Under the pieces are notes generated by a model. The model worked only from the letters and a program-made list of their open reading frames with translations. It had not been told where the DNA came from and did not search any database. This document shows positions 35,082-46,696 of a stretch of DNA of 64,000 nucleotides, piece by piece (the stretch's first letter is position 1; each line of letters starts with the position of its first letter). The position numbers and the translations under genes were made by a program. Location: assembly GCA_025677815.1 (NCBI GenBank), contig JAIXMP010000025.1, positions 372,001 to 436,000 on the forward strand. Direction: 5' to 3'. Source of the stretch: Phascolomyces articulosus. Taxonomy: Eukaryota > Mucoromycota > Mucoromycetes > Mucorales > Lichtheimiaceae.

Positions 35082-37173
35082 AAGAAAAACATATGATTAT
35101 TACTTTTATCATTTTATTTTATCATTATTTTTTATTCCTTTTCCTTGCTCTTATTGTTTATATAATTTTCTTTCCCTTCTTCCTCCCATCTTCCCCACAC
35201 GACATCCCGTACCATTGTCTTTTTTTTATCTATTAACAAAAAATTTACTTTTTTCTTTGTTTATATCCGTCCATGTCCAATTTCTACAGTATTTATTTCT
35301 GATGCGGCTGGTTTAGCAGCATAAAATACCTAATCCAGATATACGTGAGGTTATATGGCTGAGCGGCTGAGTATGCCTGTTCTACTTGCACCATTTTGTC
35401 ATCTATAATTTAGCACGGTGCATTATTTGTTATTTTCTTACTTTTGTTTCGGTTGACCCGCCTATTTTGGTATTCCATTTATTATACACAAAGAAAATCA
35501 CTTACTGTGGATTTTTATAACTTGAAACGTATGATACAGTTACACCTTTGAACAGGATGTCACCATTACCTCCACTTTTCGCACACTACGTACTATAATA
35601 TATAGTAGCACTTTTGATAATATTTCTGCATTTACATATAAAACTAGTACATATATTAAACAAATGGGTATGTAATGATTGCATTAGCATAAACCTGTGG
35701 ACACTTTTTAACCACTAAATTTATGCTACTTATGTAACAGAAAATTCGGCGAGAGAAAATGTACACTGCACTTGTTCAATAAATCAGCCCCCTCACTCAC
35801 AGCCAGAAGTGTTTATTTTAGCGAACCATCGAATTAACAAATTTTACCCATCAGTAAAGCAACTCACATCTTGCGAACTATCTTATATATTTTGATCGTG
35901 CAGTCTTAGCAAACCAATGATATATAAAATCCAAACGAGATTTTAAAACAGAGGAGAGCTAGCTATCCCACTCTATTACTTGAGTTCTTCGATTTCATGG
36001 TGGTTGCCTTTGATAAAAAATGTTTAAGCATTAAACCAGATAAAATTGTTGCCTACACAACAACTTTATACAAGTGGGTTTGCTCAAGGTTATCAGCTTG
36101 CGCATAACGTCCCAAATATGGGTAATATCCAAGGCTTATCCTCGATTTGGGATATTTACCAAACGAAAGTGTCACATTCCGTAATATTCCTGAGCACTGT
36201 TGTGGTCACGTTGTACCTGTGCGCCTTATCGCGGTTTATATAATCGAAAACCTGACGATGGAATGAATATTTTGGTATGCAACAGGGACATCCCAAATAA
36301 TATACTCTTTCAAAACTATATGTAACACCTTTCTCATCATCGTAATCCTTACTATTTTCTTCAATGTGCCGATGTCTTCGTAGTCTGTCTCTTAATATTG
36401 GGAGTAGTATAACGACCAACATTCTATTTCTTGCTATAATGTGGTTTTATACCGATGGAACCTACAATGTGGTAAACAGAAATAGATATCTTGATCAGAA
36501 ACACGAATAGATGATTTGGATCTAATATTTCTTTATTATTATGACGATTTTATACATTTCGATATCAAGATAAATCTAATACAGTTATCACCAACAATTC
36601 TTGCTGTCAGTTATATCACAAATATTGTTCTGTTAAAGTGGTCACTCTCATCTTGGAGTTTAATAAAATCTGTTTCATTTACAAGTCTTCGATAAAGGTT
36701 CATTTCAAAAACCTGAAGAGAAGAGTTCATTTATTAAAAAAAAGGGCATTTTTCTCCAATATACGCCGAATGAGGCTGCATATAGTGCATTCCTCTCACC
36801 CCAAATAGAAAAAATGCTCTCCTTCAGTCACGCTATAATTGGAATACCTATCCCTGATCGATGGGGATATTATAAATATACAGCAAAATGATGTTTGCTG
36901 TATCGTAGAAATATGATATTACAGAATTAAAAAACAAGATGTAAACACGGTTGTTCGCTTCGAGCAAATCGATAGTAGGATGAGTTGTGCAATCAACAAA
37001 TTAAGCCTGATAGAATGTAAGTACACATACCAAAAAACCAATGTGATATAATTCTTTATATATATTGCAAGGGTTTATTCTAAAAGTGGATAAATTTTGG
37101 TTCATTCAGTCTGCTCTCTATTTGTGTTCTTTTTCTCCCTATTTACCATTATTTGATCATTGAAAAAAAAAGA
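35082..37173. other. Intergenic, 2.1 kb
   Basis: No supported gene. A minus-strand open frame at 36156-36422 (89 codons with a hydrophobic start and the end CPCCIPKY...TVLRNITECDTFVW, then a GTAAAT donor-like site) is coding-like but matches nothing I know. Small inverted repeats (CCCAAAT/ATTTGGG near 36110-36155) occur beside it. The rest is AT-rich. Confidence 0.45.
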
Positions 37174-37592
37174 ATGTACATTAAAAGAAGAATTTTTACA
37201 TTGGCATTTGTTGTAATTCTAGTTTTGATTGCAAGTGTTGCAACAGGAGATAAATGTAAGTTATACGTCAAATAGTTAGCTTTGTTTCCAGGTTACACCC
37301 GTTGTATTAATAATGTGTACATTTTATTGCAGCTGGTTTTTCAGAGTATATCCTGGTTTTTAAAAGACCTGTGTCTCAAAAAACCTATGACGATGCCAAA
37401 GCAGATGTCATATCTGCAGGTGGACAAGTGTCATATGAATATCATTCTGCACTTCAAGGACTTGCTGTGAGCCTACCTGATAATCGAGTCAATACGTTTA
37501 AAAGCAAATCATATATCGATTATGTAGAAAAAAATCAAGAAGGTTTGAAACTTTCTGATGCGTTGACGTGGTGCACAGTGATGAAGAATTAG
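37174..37592 (+). CDS. Small secreted I9-type (subtilisin-propeptide-like) protease inhibitor
   Basis: Two exons (37174-37255 and 37333-37592) join in frame to 113 residues. Residues 1-25 or so are a signal peptide (hydrophobic core TLAFVVILVLIASVATG). The rest matches the inhibitor I9 fold: an initial YILVFKRPVSQKTYDDA strand-helix, ISAGGQVSYEYHSALQGLAVSLP and the end motif YIDYVEKNQEG. In this family the domain is either the propeptide of subtilisin-like proteases or a stand-alone inhibitor such as yeast Pbi2. No protease domain follows in this frame, so a stand-alone inhibitor is the best reading. The last 15 residues after EKNQEG are not typical of I9; they could be intron read-through if a further exon is missed. 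Confidence 0.75.
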
Positions 37593-37948
37593 CTGGGTTT
37601 TATTGACTATGAGCCACTCTTCTTTTTTTGATTTGGTAGCGCATACCATGAGTAGTACAACATGATCTGTTGTGGCTGCGGGCCTCGTTCTTCTTGGCGG
37701 ACCATGACATGTACCTACATCATCCACGCCACTATCTTCCGTTATTAACGGTAAATCCAAGACCTTGATATTTTGCCTTATAAGTATCATTTTTTATTAA
37801 CCGGTTTAGGAAAAAAACGACCCAATTTAAATAAAAAAGTCTTTCTTTGGATTAGTTTGCACGCGTATATCTTTTTCTTTATTTTGTACCCGATTTCTTT
37901 TTATTTTCTTTTCAACCTTTTTCTTTCTTTTAACTTCAAAAAAAAAAA

Positions 37949-40057
37949 ATGGATTCAAAATATCAAACGTCAGCAGATGACAGTGATTCAAAAGTTGTTA
38001 TGACAGCAAAATCAGTAGAACAACAAAGTAGTGCAAGTATCAGTAGTGCCGTAATTCCTCCTGTCAGTCCTGCTACTATTACTACAACAAATGACATTAA
38101 AACAAGGCCTGATCCAACGATCAAACAGGGTTTAATGGCTCTTGTTAAATCCTCATGGATTAACGTTCTAGTCGTATTTATACCAATTGGTATTGCTAGC
38201 CACTTTGTTTGGAGTCCAACCGTAACATTTATTCTTAACTTTATTGCAATTGTTCCACTTGCCAAGCTACTTGGTTTTGCTACAGAAGATATTGCACTTC
38301 GAACGGGAGAGGTAAGAACGGGACAATGTTTTTTATTTTTGACAAAAAAAGAATTAATAACAACTCAGAAAGATAAAAAGAATGTTCTAAATATTAACAT
38401 TGTACAACAATATAACGATTAACTCGCTATTAATAATATTTTTACTGAATGGATTATGATTTACTACGGGTGGTCGATCTCAGGTCATTGGCGGTCTTTT
38501 GAATGCAAGCTTTGGAAATGCTGTCGAATTGATTATTTCAATTATTTCATTGACTCAAAATTTAGTTGTCGTTGTACAAGCATCGATGCTTGGATCCATT
38601 TTATCCAACCTCCTCTTGGTTCTCGGAATGTGTTTTTGGTTCGGTGGCATAAAATATCAAGAACAAAAGTTTAATGAAACTGTCGCTCAAACATCAGCTT
38701 CTTTGTTATTTATTGCCACTACATCATTACTATTGCCTGCTGCTTTTCATGCATCCGTCGGATCAACTGAAACCAAAGAAGAACTCACAAGTGATATTTT
38801 GAATATCTCAAGAGCAACATCTATTATTTTGCTTATTATTTATTTTTCTTACTTGTTTTTCCAGGTAAATAAACTGGTATCCTTTTTTGTCTGTATACAT
38901 CATAAATCGGCACTAACATTTTTTATATACATCATATAAATGTAGCTTAAGACGCATAAGGATTTGGTATGTGAAAACATTTATGTCATTTTAGATTATA
39001 AATTTGCATAATAATATTACTTTTATTCACGATTTCTGTCATTTATAATATTAGTTTTTGCAACCTCCTGCAGAAGCTCGTCGTATCTCATATCAATTAA
39101 GTCAACAACACCAAACTACTACTGGAACTGATATTGAACAGTTAAATGGTGGTATTATTGCTCCTGGCGAAACAGTTGACGATGAAGAGGAAGAGGTGCC
39201 ACAAATGCCATTCTGGATGGCCATCGTTGCGTAAGTTTCTCACTACTTTAGGATATAGGTGTATATAGAATACTTATTTTAGGATTATATGACGGTTACC
39301 CCGTTTATTTATAGACTCCTTGGCATTACTGCTTTAGTGGCTGTTTGCGCTGAATTTTTGGTATCTGCTATTGAAGATGTTGTAGAACAATGGCATATTA
39401 GCGAAACTTTTGTGGGTCTCATCTTATTACCAATTGTGGGTAACGCAGCTGAACATGTTACAGCTGTTACTGTAGCCATGAAAAATAAGGTAAAAAAAAA
39501 AAAGAATATTTGGTTTTATATATGGAGGATGGGAATTTTTTCTCGTTCAGGTTATTTACTCACCAAAAATCCAAATGTTATTATTATTAGATGGATTTGG
39601 CGCTTGGTGTAGCAGTTGGTAGTAGTATGCAAATTGCTCTGCTCGTCACGCCACTTATGGTTTTGATTGGCTGGGGTATGTAAAAAACTAATGAATTATC
39701 ATGTTTATTTATAATATTTGTTCGATTGTTAATAATGGTTGCGATTCACACTTTGCTGTAAATATATTATAGGTATTCAAGTGGACATGTCTCTTTTGTT
39801 TAATGTTTATGAAACTGCAGTTATGTTTATCTCTGTAATAATGGTGAACTATCTAATGATGGTAAGGCTAAGATGTTTTTTACCGCATAACACTTTACTT
39901 GCTAGCTATTTTAATCTTTTCACTAATATTTTATTGTATTATATAGGACGGCAAGAGCAACTGGTTAGAAGGCTTGATGCTTTTCTCGCTGTACTTGTTA
40001 CTGGCGATTAGTTTTTACTATTTCCCCGATGCTGCATCTAGCGAGCTTGGTGCATAA
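37949..40057 (+). CDS. VCX1: Vacuolar Ca2+/H+ exchanger (CAX/Vcx1 family)
   Basis: Moves Ca2+ from cytosol into the vacuole in exchange for protons. Eight exons (37949-38311, 38484-38864, 38946-38966, 39055-39230, 39315-39489, 39591-39675, 39773-39861, 39947-40057) close in frame to 466 residues. After a Ser/Thr-rich N-terminal tail of about 60 residues there are about 11 membrane segments. The two conserved ion-binding repeats are visible: [10 protein letters not shown] (GNAVE about 132-136) and [11 protein letters not shown] (about 356-361), followed by [18 protein letters not shown]. The loop between the halves is acidic (DDEEEEV), as in Vcx1. Exon 3 is only 21 bases. The symbol is by family; more than one paralogue usually exists in fungi. 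Confidence 0.94.
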
Positions 40058-41529
40058 AAATGCTGACCATCATTCAGGACTCCTTCCTTCATTCGTTCTT
40101 ACTAAACATTAAATTATAGCCCAATACTGATACATCAACCCCGTCATTTTGTTCTAGTACAACCATTTATATTATTTTAACACCATCGTTAGAATATTGT
40201 ATTATAATAACTAAATTTTTTTTGGCAATATAGATATTTTTTTTTCTTTTTTCAAAAATTGTGCCATTGAATAATACCAGTTGATTATACTGCCGTTTTG
40301 TTTGTAATCTCTGTATACATCACTTGATTGCTGCATGACAAACAGTATTTGCGAGTTGGCCAAGTGACAGCTCCGTGTATGGTTGTATATTCATGTTGAT
40401 AATTCGTAGGGTATTTCTTTATATAAAGAAGCAATGCATTAACAAACTTGGAACAAATATATTTTTTATCGCGTACATAATATCTTGTTGGGCAACTGGT
40501 CCATGTTTGTAGTACCAATTATTTTACTATACTGTATTTGGATCAAATACATATGTGATGCTGGTATCCAGGTAATTTAAGGAAAGTGAAACGGGAAATG
40601 TGGCTATTCATTAGATCATGCCACAGTCTATTTTGGCATATATGATCTATTTGCTGCATTCGGATGAGAAGTAGACATGCGCCACATGTTGATTATATTA
40701 GCGTACTAAAAAAAAGGCTGCCCTGATGTACGTACTAGCTTTGGATTGCAAATTAATAAACGGAGAGCGTCTTTATATAATATAAATTGTTGGATTTTTT
40801 CAACCAGTACGTAAGTATATAAATATATGTAAGTAGAATATTTATCCAATTATAACTTTTACGTATATAGAACAGGTCTCCACTTAGTATACAATTCATT
40901 CACTACCACCAATAATAAATTATGTGGAATATTATTGTTCCAGTTCTACCCGTTCGCCAGTGCTTTTCTTGTATGTACATGAATATCTGTTGTCAATATG
41001 TATCGCTTAATATCTAATCTATTTTTTTTTCATTTATAGAATCGAGGGATAACTGATTTTTTCTTTCCATATTAAAATACAAACATATAGACTGTACTTC
41101 ACTATCTTACACCAATAAATGCATTACTAGTGCTACGTATCAGTAAAGATATAGATGCTTTCAAGACTACAAGAAACTATACTTTATGTTTTTGGGAGGA
41201 AGCGTAAAATGCATTGTAAGTGTTTTCAAATACGCAAATATATAACATCATAAAGATGATCGTAGCAATGAGTGTAAACTTGATATCATGAAGTAATAAT
41301 TTATACTGACGATGGAAACACATCCAAATTATTAATTGAATTACATACGTAATTTAATAAAATAAGGCTAATATGATTATGTGAAAATACAAATGCTATA
41401 TAATGAATTAAAGAAATAATATGATATATATGATAGTAGCATTATTTCATGTATATTTAGATATACAACAAAGCAATATATCAAATACACTATTTTATAT
41501 TTTACATAGTAGCATAGTAAGTATATAGA
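40058..41529. other. Intergenic between converging genes
   Basis: A 1.5-kb AT-rich spacer at the 3' ends of the exchanger (plus) and the second MFS gene (minus). No gene, RNA or element is supported. Confidence 0.5.
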
Positions 41530-43621
41530 TTAACAAGAAACATCAAAATACTTTAATCGACCAACACAAAAAATGACCATGCTAATACACCCAAGTCCAG
41601 CTGCAGATCGAAAGAGCCAAACAGCACCGAAATACTCATAAAGATATCCACCAATCAAAGCGCCACCACCAGTCCCAAGACCTGTATGTAAGGTACCCAA
41701 AATTCCTTGTGCCATTGATCGTTGTGTTGGTGGGAACAACGAATCCATTTCACTGACTGCAGTTCCCCAAAAAATTCCAAATCCAATACCTAATATATTG
41801 AATAATAAATGAGCAGTAGTTGCTTGGTTATCATGTGTTGCCCTTTTTATTTTTGTAAACACAAATAATTTGTATGTATGTATAGAATATTTATACCATG
41901 TAATGTTTGCAGCAAAAGTGCACTAATATTTGTAGTAAAACTGTCCGGTGGCAATATCGTATAAACGAGGCACCGGATAATAGTCGCAACATGTGAAACA
42001 ATGACAAGGCCAGTTGTTCCCAAACATTCCGTCATCTACAAGGGAAGGGAAAGAAAAAAGAGAAAATAATAATATTAGCCATGCCACGGGGCCAAAACAA
42101 TTCCGGTTTCAGGAACAATCACAAGAGAGAATTTTTTTGATAACAAATACCTGTTTAGAGAAACAGAAGCATAAAAGCTCAGTAAGACCACCAAGAGGAC
42201 CTGTCCATCCAATCCAACTTGCTGGGGTATGTAAGTTTTGACTCAAAAACAAAAACAAAAAGTTGACTATCATTGATAGAACTATTCCAAATAATAATGT
42301 TGTAGTAAGGAAACATAAAACACGAGGTGACTTGAATAGATTGGGTGATGCTTTAGAATGTGTTATTCCATGATCTGATCCACCACTGGATGAAGATGAT
42401 TCTCCCCTCTCCCCTGAGGCAAGGATTCCAACCCCCATTGAATGTTCTAATGAAGTTACTGGTGAAATAACTAGGCTAAGATCAACGCTGCTACTGTTAT
42501 CCAGTTGTCCATCAGCATCTTCGCGCAATGTATGAGCAGTTGAAAGTATCGAATGTCGACTTTTAGGTTTGGAGAGTTTGATTGTTGTTGAAATGGTTTG
42601 GTAGCTGTTGCTGTCATTATATTGTAACGATTTCTCTTCTTCATGTTGTTGATGATTACATCTGCTAAGTAAAGTTTGTTTCGGATCGCTTTCCATATCC
42701 TCCATTATGGATGGAGGATATAATCTTGGATTACTCCCATGTTTCTGTAGTTCCGATAGTTGATCAGATGCTTCAGTAATATTAGCCTTGAGAGCACAGA
42801 CAATGAATGCTATTGTTGAGCCACCAAACACCCAAAATATAGCATCAAGACTTCCCGTAATATCCATCAATACGCCAACAATCAAAATTGTAAGGCCAGT
42901 CGAAACAGATCCCCATAGACGTTGTTCTCCTTTTTAGTTTTAATCACAGAAACAAAAAATAATAACAAAGGTGCATCTCAATCAATAATATTCAGTAAGT
43001 TCCCGCCCCGTTTCACCCTTTTTAGTAACTCTGAAATAAAATAAAGTATTGACTGCATATTTACATACCATAAAGGATTTTATTTGGACCCAGGATTTTC
43101 ATCACTGCACTATCCACCAAAGAAACATTGGGCAAAGTGAAAAAAGCAAATACCAATGCAAGAGCAGATGTAACCCATACAACAGTATAATTGTCGAATG
43201 ATTGTTGCTGTTGTTCTTGTACAAAAATATATTCGTCATATTGTTCATATTTATCATTTTTGTTGAACAAAAATGTTGCGATTACGTCTTGTATAGCAAA
43301 ACTGGAAGGGTTACTATTGTTATTATTTTCTTGTTTGGATGCTGAAACTATATGACCCAACACCATCATTCCCATAATTGCAAGACCACCCACTAGACTT
43401 GTGAATGCCATGATAGGTCCATGAAGAATAGGTCGTTTATCAGCAAGACCCGTCCAAACTGGACAAGCAAAGGATTGAATGAACGGGGCAATGGCTAAAA
43501 CAAGACCTATTTGACCCGAAGAGAATCTTAGTGCATCGTGATAATAGAGTTGAAGATATGGTGGAGCAGCTGAAAGTAACCCAAAAACTGTGATATAAAG
43601 GAGTTTGCAAAGTGTATACAT
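41530..43621 (-). CDS. MFS-type membrane transporter (MFS_1-like)
   Basis: Four exons on the minus strand (43069-43621, 42151-42929, 41897-42035, 41530-41789) close in frame to 576 residues. The N-half begins KLLYITVFGLLSAAPPYLQLYYHD and IGLVLAIAPFIQSFACPVWTGLADKRP, the helix 2-3 loop typical of the MFS_1-like group (PF12832). EQRLWGSVSTGL follows the first intron. A cytosolic loop of about 170 residues, rich in Ser, Asn and His, separates the halves. The C-half includes GIGFGIFWGTAVSEMDSLFPPTQRSMAQGIL and a final GGGALIGGYLYEYFGAVWLF. Substrate unknown; some members of this group are maltose- or nucleoside-type carriers, so no role is assigned. An upstream exon cannot be excluded, but the first ATG sits right before helix 1. 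Confidence 0.85.
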
Positions 43622-44642
43622 AAATATCAATTGAAAAGAAAAGAGAATAAATAGATGATAAAACGAAGATCACTGAAAAAAAAGAAAAAACGACAAAAAA
43701 AAGTGGTGAGTTTGGTTGATTAGAAAATATGGATTTTTAATGTGTATAAATTAGTAGTTAGGTAAATGCCTGATTTTTGGTAATGCATATGTACAAGTAT
43801 GATTCCTGGCTGATTGAAAACGTACAACGCAGAAGAGATGGGGATACAAGTTTAAGGGCAACAAAGAGAGAAATATATTTTTGATATAGTGTATTTTTTC
43901 CTCATCCCCCTTGCTCCCTTTTTAAATAGATCAACAAGCCGTTGTGAATGGATGGCTCAATCTTATGTACACTCTATCTTCAACTGTATAAATAATAATG
44001 CTATATAACACTGTGACGAAAAGTGGGATATATGTAAAGAAAGGATTTTTTATACGTTTTCAAAAGATTCACTATTATGATTGATAAGTTGTTATAACAT
44101 CCTTCCAGTTTAAAATTCTATAGCAAGCGGCTTAAAATAACATTATTAATTATTATATTTACAATACAGATGTGTTTTCAAGTTAGGATTTGTTTCGACC
44201 AAAAAGGGATATGGGTATGTCGACAACTGATCAGGTTTAACACTTCCGTTGGATATTTTAAAAGCTTTCGATTTTTTTTTTTGTTTCATCGTCTTTGAAC
44301 GAAGGGCGAGACAAAGAATATAAAAATGAAAAGACGGCGTTCAATCCCAGCTGCATGTTGGTGAAAAAAGAACCTTTCTCCGATGCTGGGGATGTTGCAG
44401 CTACATACCATATGTATAATTTTCTTTTCTTTGTTTCTCTCTTCACTTTGTATTTTTGTGTGGCAAAAGCTTCTTTATGCAAGATAGAAAATTATGGATT
44501 GGAAAAACATACTAATAATATTATTTTTCTTGTACAAGTAGAGGATGATATATAAACAAATAAATAATGGGAATGTAGGGGGGAGTGGAAGGTGGTATAC
44601 ATTTTTAAGTGAAGATCTAAAGAAAAATGATTTCTAATACTA
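43622..44642. other. Intergenic
   Basis: It holds the promoter of the MFS gene (near 43622-43900) and the 3' flank of the next minus-strand gene. A short open frame near 44295-44555 has no family signal. No gene is supported. Confidence 0.5.
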
Positions 44643-45881
44643 TTAGCTACTACCGGCAATACCTCCTTCACCAATACCGACAGCCTTTTCCACAACTTCA
44701 CGCATCAGATCCACCAATGTGCAACAAGATACTAGTAAATGGGCTTCAATTAATTCTGCATCGTCAAACACTTCTACTGCAGTCTGATCAATGGCGAGTT
44801 TACCCAAGTGAATCAAGTAACCCATTCGATGACTATCAAATTCAGCCAGTAGCTTCCAGTTCCGTCGACGGCGTTGTCCATCCGCCGGAGGTTCTTCGTA
44901 AGGCGCAAATTCACATGTCATATTATGTGACAGTAAACTAGGTCGTCTCCAACGCATCCAATATCCTTCATAAATGGTCTCATAGACAAACATCAAATGA
45001 GATTTAGTCCTATTCACCATTTCATGCTGTTCATTCCCGCATTCGATAACAAGATCCTTTTGGAAGGCCTTTCGTCGGGTTTCAGCAACCTTGGTTTGTT
45101 CTTCTTCACCTTCTCTCTTTGCACCACGATACAAAATGTTTTGAAATCCCCATGAATATGAATGTGGTTGAACTTTGCGATAGGCCAACGTTTTACTTCC
45201 ATATGTATAAATATCATGCAAATGAGGCTTGTTAAGCGCATGTTTCCTGATCTCATATATCAACATATTGTCCATCCCTTTTTTCTTTTTTTTCTTATTC
45301 TTGACACTATCGAGTGAGTTGAATATGAGTTGTTTGCTACTGTCGCGACTGCTTGTACTTGTACTTGGACTAAGATTCGATAGGCTGGGTGTGTATGCAC
45401 GGCGTAAGGACATGTAGGACAAAGGTGAGGCGAGTTCGTCATTGACAGTGGCTTCAGTTGTCACAGAAGGCGCTTGACTCAAAACAGATGCTGTTACAAA
45501 CGTTTCACTACTGGTGTGGCTTTGATTACTACCACTACTACTGATACTATTACTGGTAATAAAAGTGCTTATACTTGCGGTGCTGTCATTATTGTGTATT
45601 ACATTCGTATCCACTTTGGGTATAGTAGTGGTATTTTGTCGTTTTTCAATTTCAAGATTGTCTTCATTGTCATTTACAGGGCTGACAGGACGTTTGTTAT
45701 GACCAATAGAAAGTTGCACGACAGTTTCTATTGCATCACCAGATTCTAAGGGTTGTTCATCTTTTTCGTGCGGCCGATCATACACAATGTCATCATACGC
45801 ATTTGGTTTGTCATAAGTAGGAGAATCTACTGCATCTGGCTTTTGGAAATGTTCATTTGTTGGTATGCTGGTATCCGTCAT
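44643..45881 (-). CDS. Conserved fungal hypothetical protein, Ser/Thr-rich N-terminus
   Basis: Single-exon gene of 412 residues. The first 200 residues are disordered: acidic and Ser/Thr/Asn-rich, with several Ser-Pro sites and a Lys-rich patch (KNKKKKKKGM) that may be a nuclear signal or lipid-binding stretch. The C-terminal half is folded and conserved-looking: YEIRKHALNKPHLHDIYTYG, PHSYSWGFQNILYRGAKRE, YEGYWMRWRRPSLLSHNM, WKLLAEFDSHRMGYLIHLGKL and an end with EAHLLVSCCTLVDLMREVVEKAVG. The strand-rich pattern ending in a hydrophobic helix is reminiscent of the tubby/LURP-one-like fold, but that is a guess. No catalytic motif is seen. It faces the WD40 gene across an 815-base shared promoter region. 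Confidence 0.75.
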   Translation of the reverse strand: MTDTSIPTNEHFQKPDAVDSPTYDKPNAYDDIVYDRPHEKDEQPLESGDAIETVVQLSIGHNKRPVSPVNDNEDNLEIEKRQNTTTIPKVDTNVIHNNDSTASISTFITSNSISSSGSNQSHTSSETFVTASVLSQAPSVTTEATVNDELASPLSYMSLRRAYTPSLSNLSPSTSTSSRDSSKQLIFNSLDSVKNKKKKKKGMDNMLIYEIRKHALNKPHLHDIYTYGSKTLAYRKVQPHSYSWGFQNILYRGAKREGEEEQTKVAETRRKAFQKDLVIECGNEQHEMVNRTKSHLMFVYETIYEGYWMRWRRPSLLSHNMTCEFAPYEEPPADGQRRRRNWKLLAEFDSHRMGYLIHLGKLAIDQTAVEVFDDAELIEAHLLVSCCTLVDLMREVVEKAVGIGEGGIAGSS

Positions 45882-46696
45882 AATGATTGGTCAAAAAAAA
45901 GAATACGAACAATGGTGGAGAAAAATGGTATAATGAGATGGAGAGAGATTAAAAAACAACAACAACAACAACAAAAATGGAAGTAGATATGCAAGGCAAC
46001 CTTTTACCCGTTTGCCTCCTCCTGTAATAGAAGAAGAACTTTAGTTTCTATGGTAACACCAACGTGTCTAAAATAATGCTGGTGCCCGACAACGACGTCA
46101 TGTGGCAGATATGACCTTCACCAAAGCGTTGACAGGAGAAGATATTTGTATGATAACTAAGGTTGTTTTCGGGAGTAAGTAAGAAGGTTTATTACTATGA
46201 TTAACCTTTACGTGTTAAATTTAATATTATTATAGTTTCAAAAATAATACTTAGAAAATGTGCGTGAGGTTATGATGATCTTTTAAGCATGTCATTTTTT
46301 ATCAAGTATATAATATATGTATAATTATATGTAAGATATTTTCTTATTAGAATTAAAATTCTTTATTGATTTTATAACATAAAAAGGCTTGCAGGTAATG
46401 AATGGAGGAAACCATATTATTATTGATAAAGTGACGCAGCCACGCATCTTTTGGACATATAAGCCTTCGCAGATCCTTTTTGTAAATACCGCTCCAGGTA
46501 TTGAAAAAAAAAGGCAACACAGATCAATGACAGGGGGGGAATTTTTCATGCGGTTTTTTTCCTGTCTTAGCTTGGTGAGACCCCGCTCTCTCACACATGT
46601 ACCGATCTTTTTACATAAATTCCAGTCCAATACAATAGGTATTGGATTCTCTTTCTACAAAGAACTTCAACATATATATCATTATAGTAATATACA
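45882..46696. promoter_or_regulatory. Divergent intergenic region
   Basis: Shared upstream region of the hypothetical gene (minus) and the WD40 gene (plus). It includes CAA repeats (45955-45974) and an ACGTCAT half-site near 46095. Open frames near 46325-46700 on both strands have no recognisable product. Confidence 0.45.
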
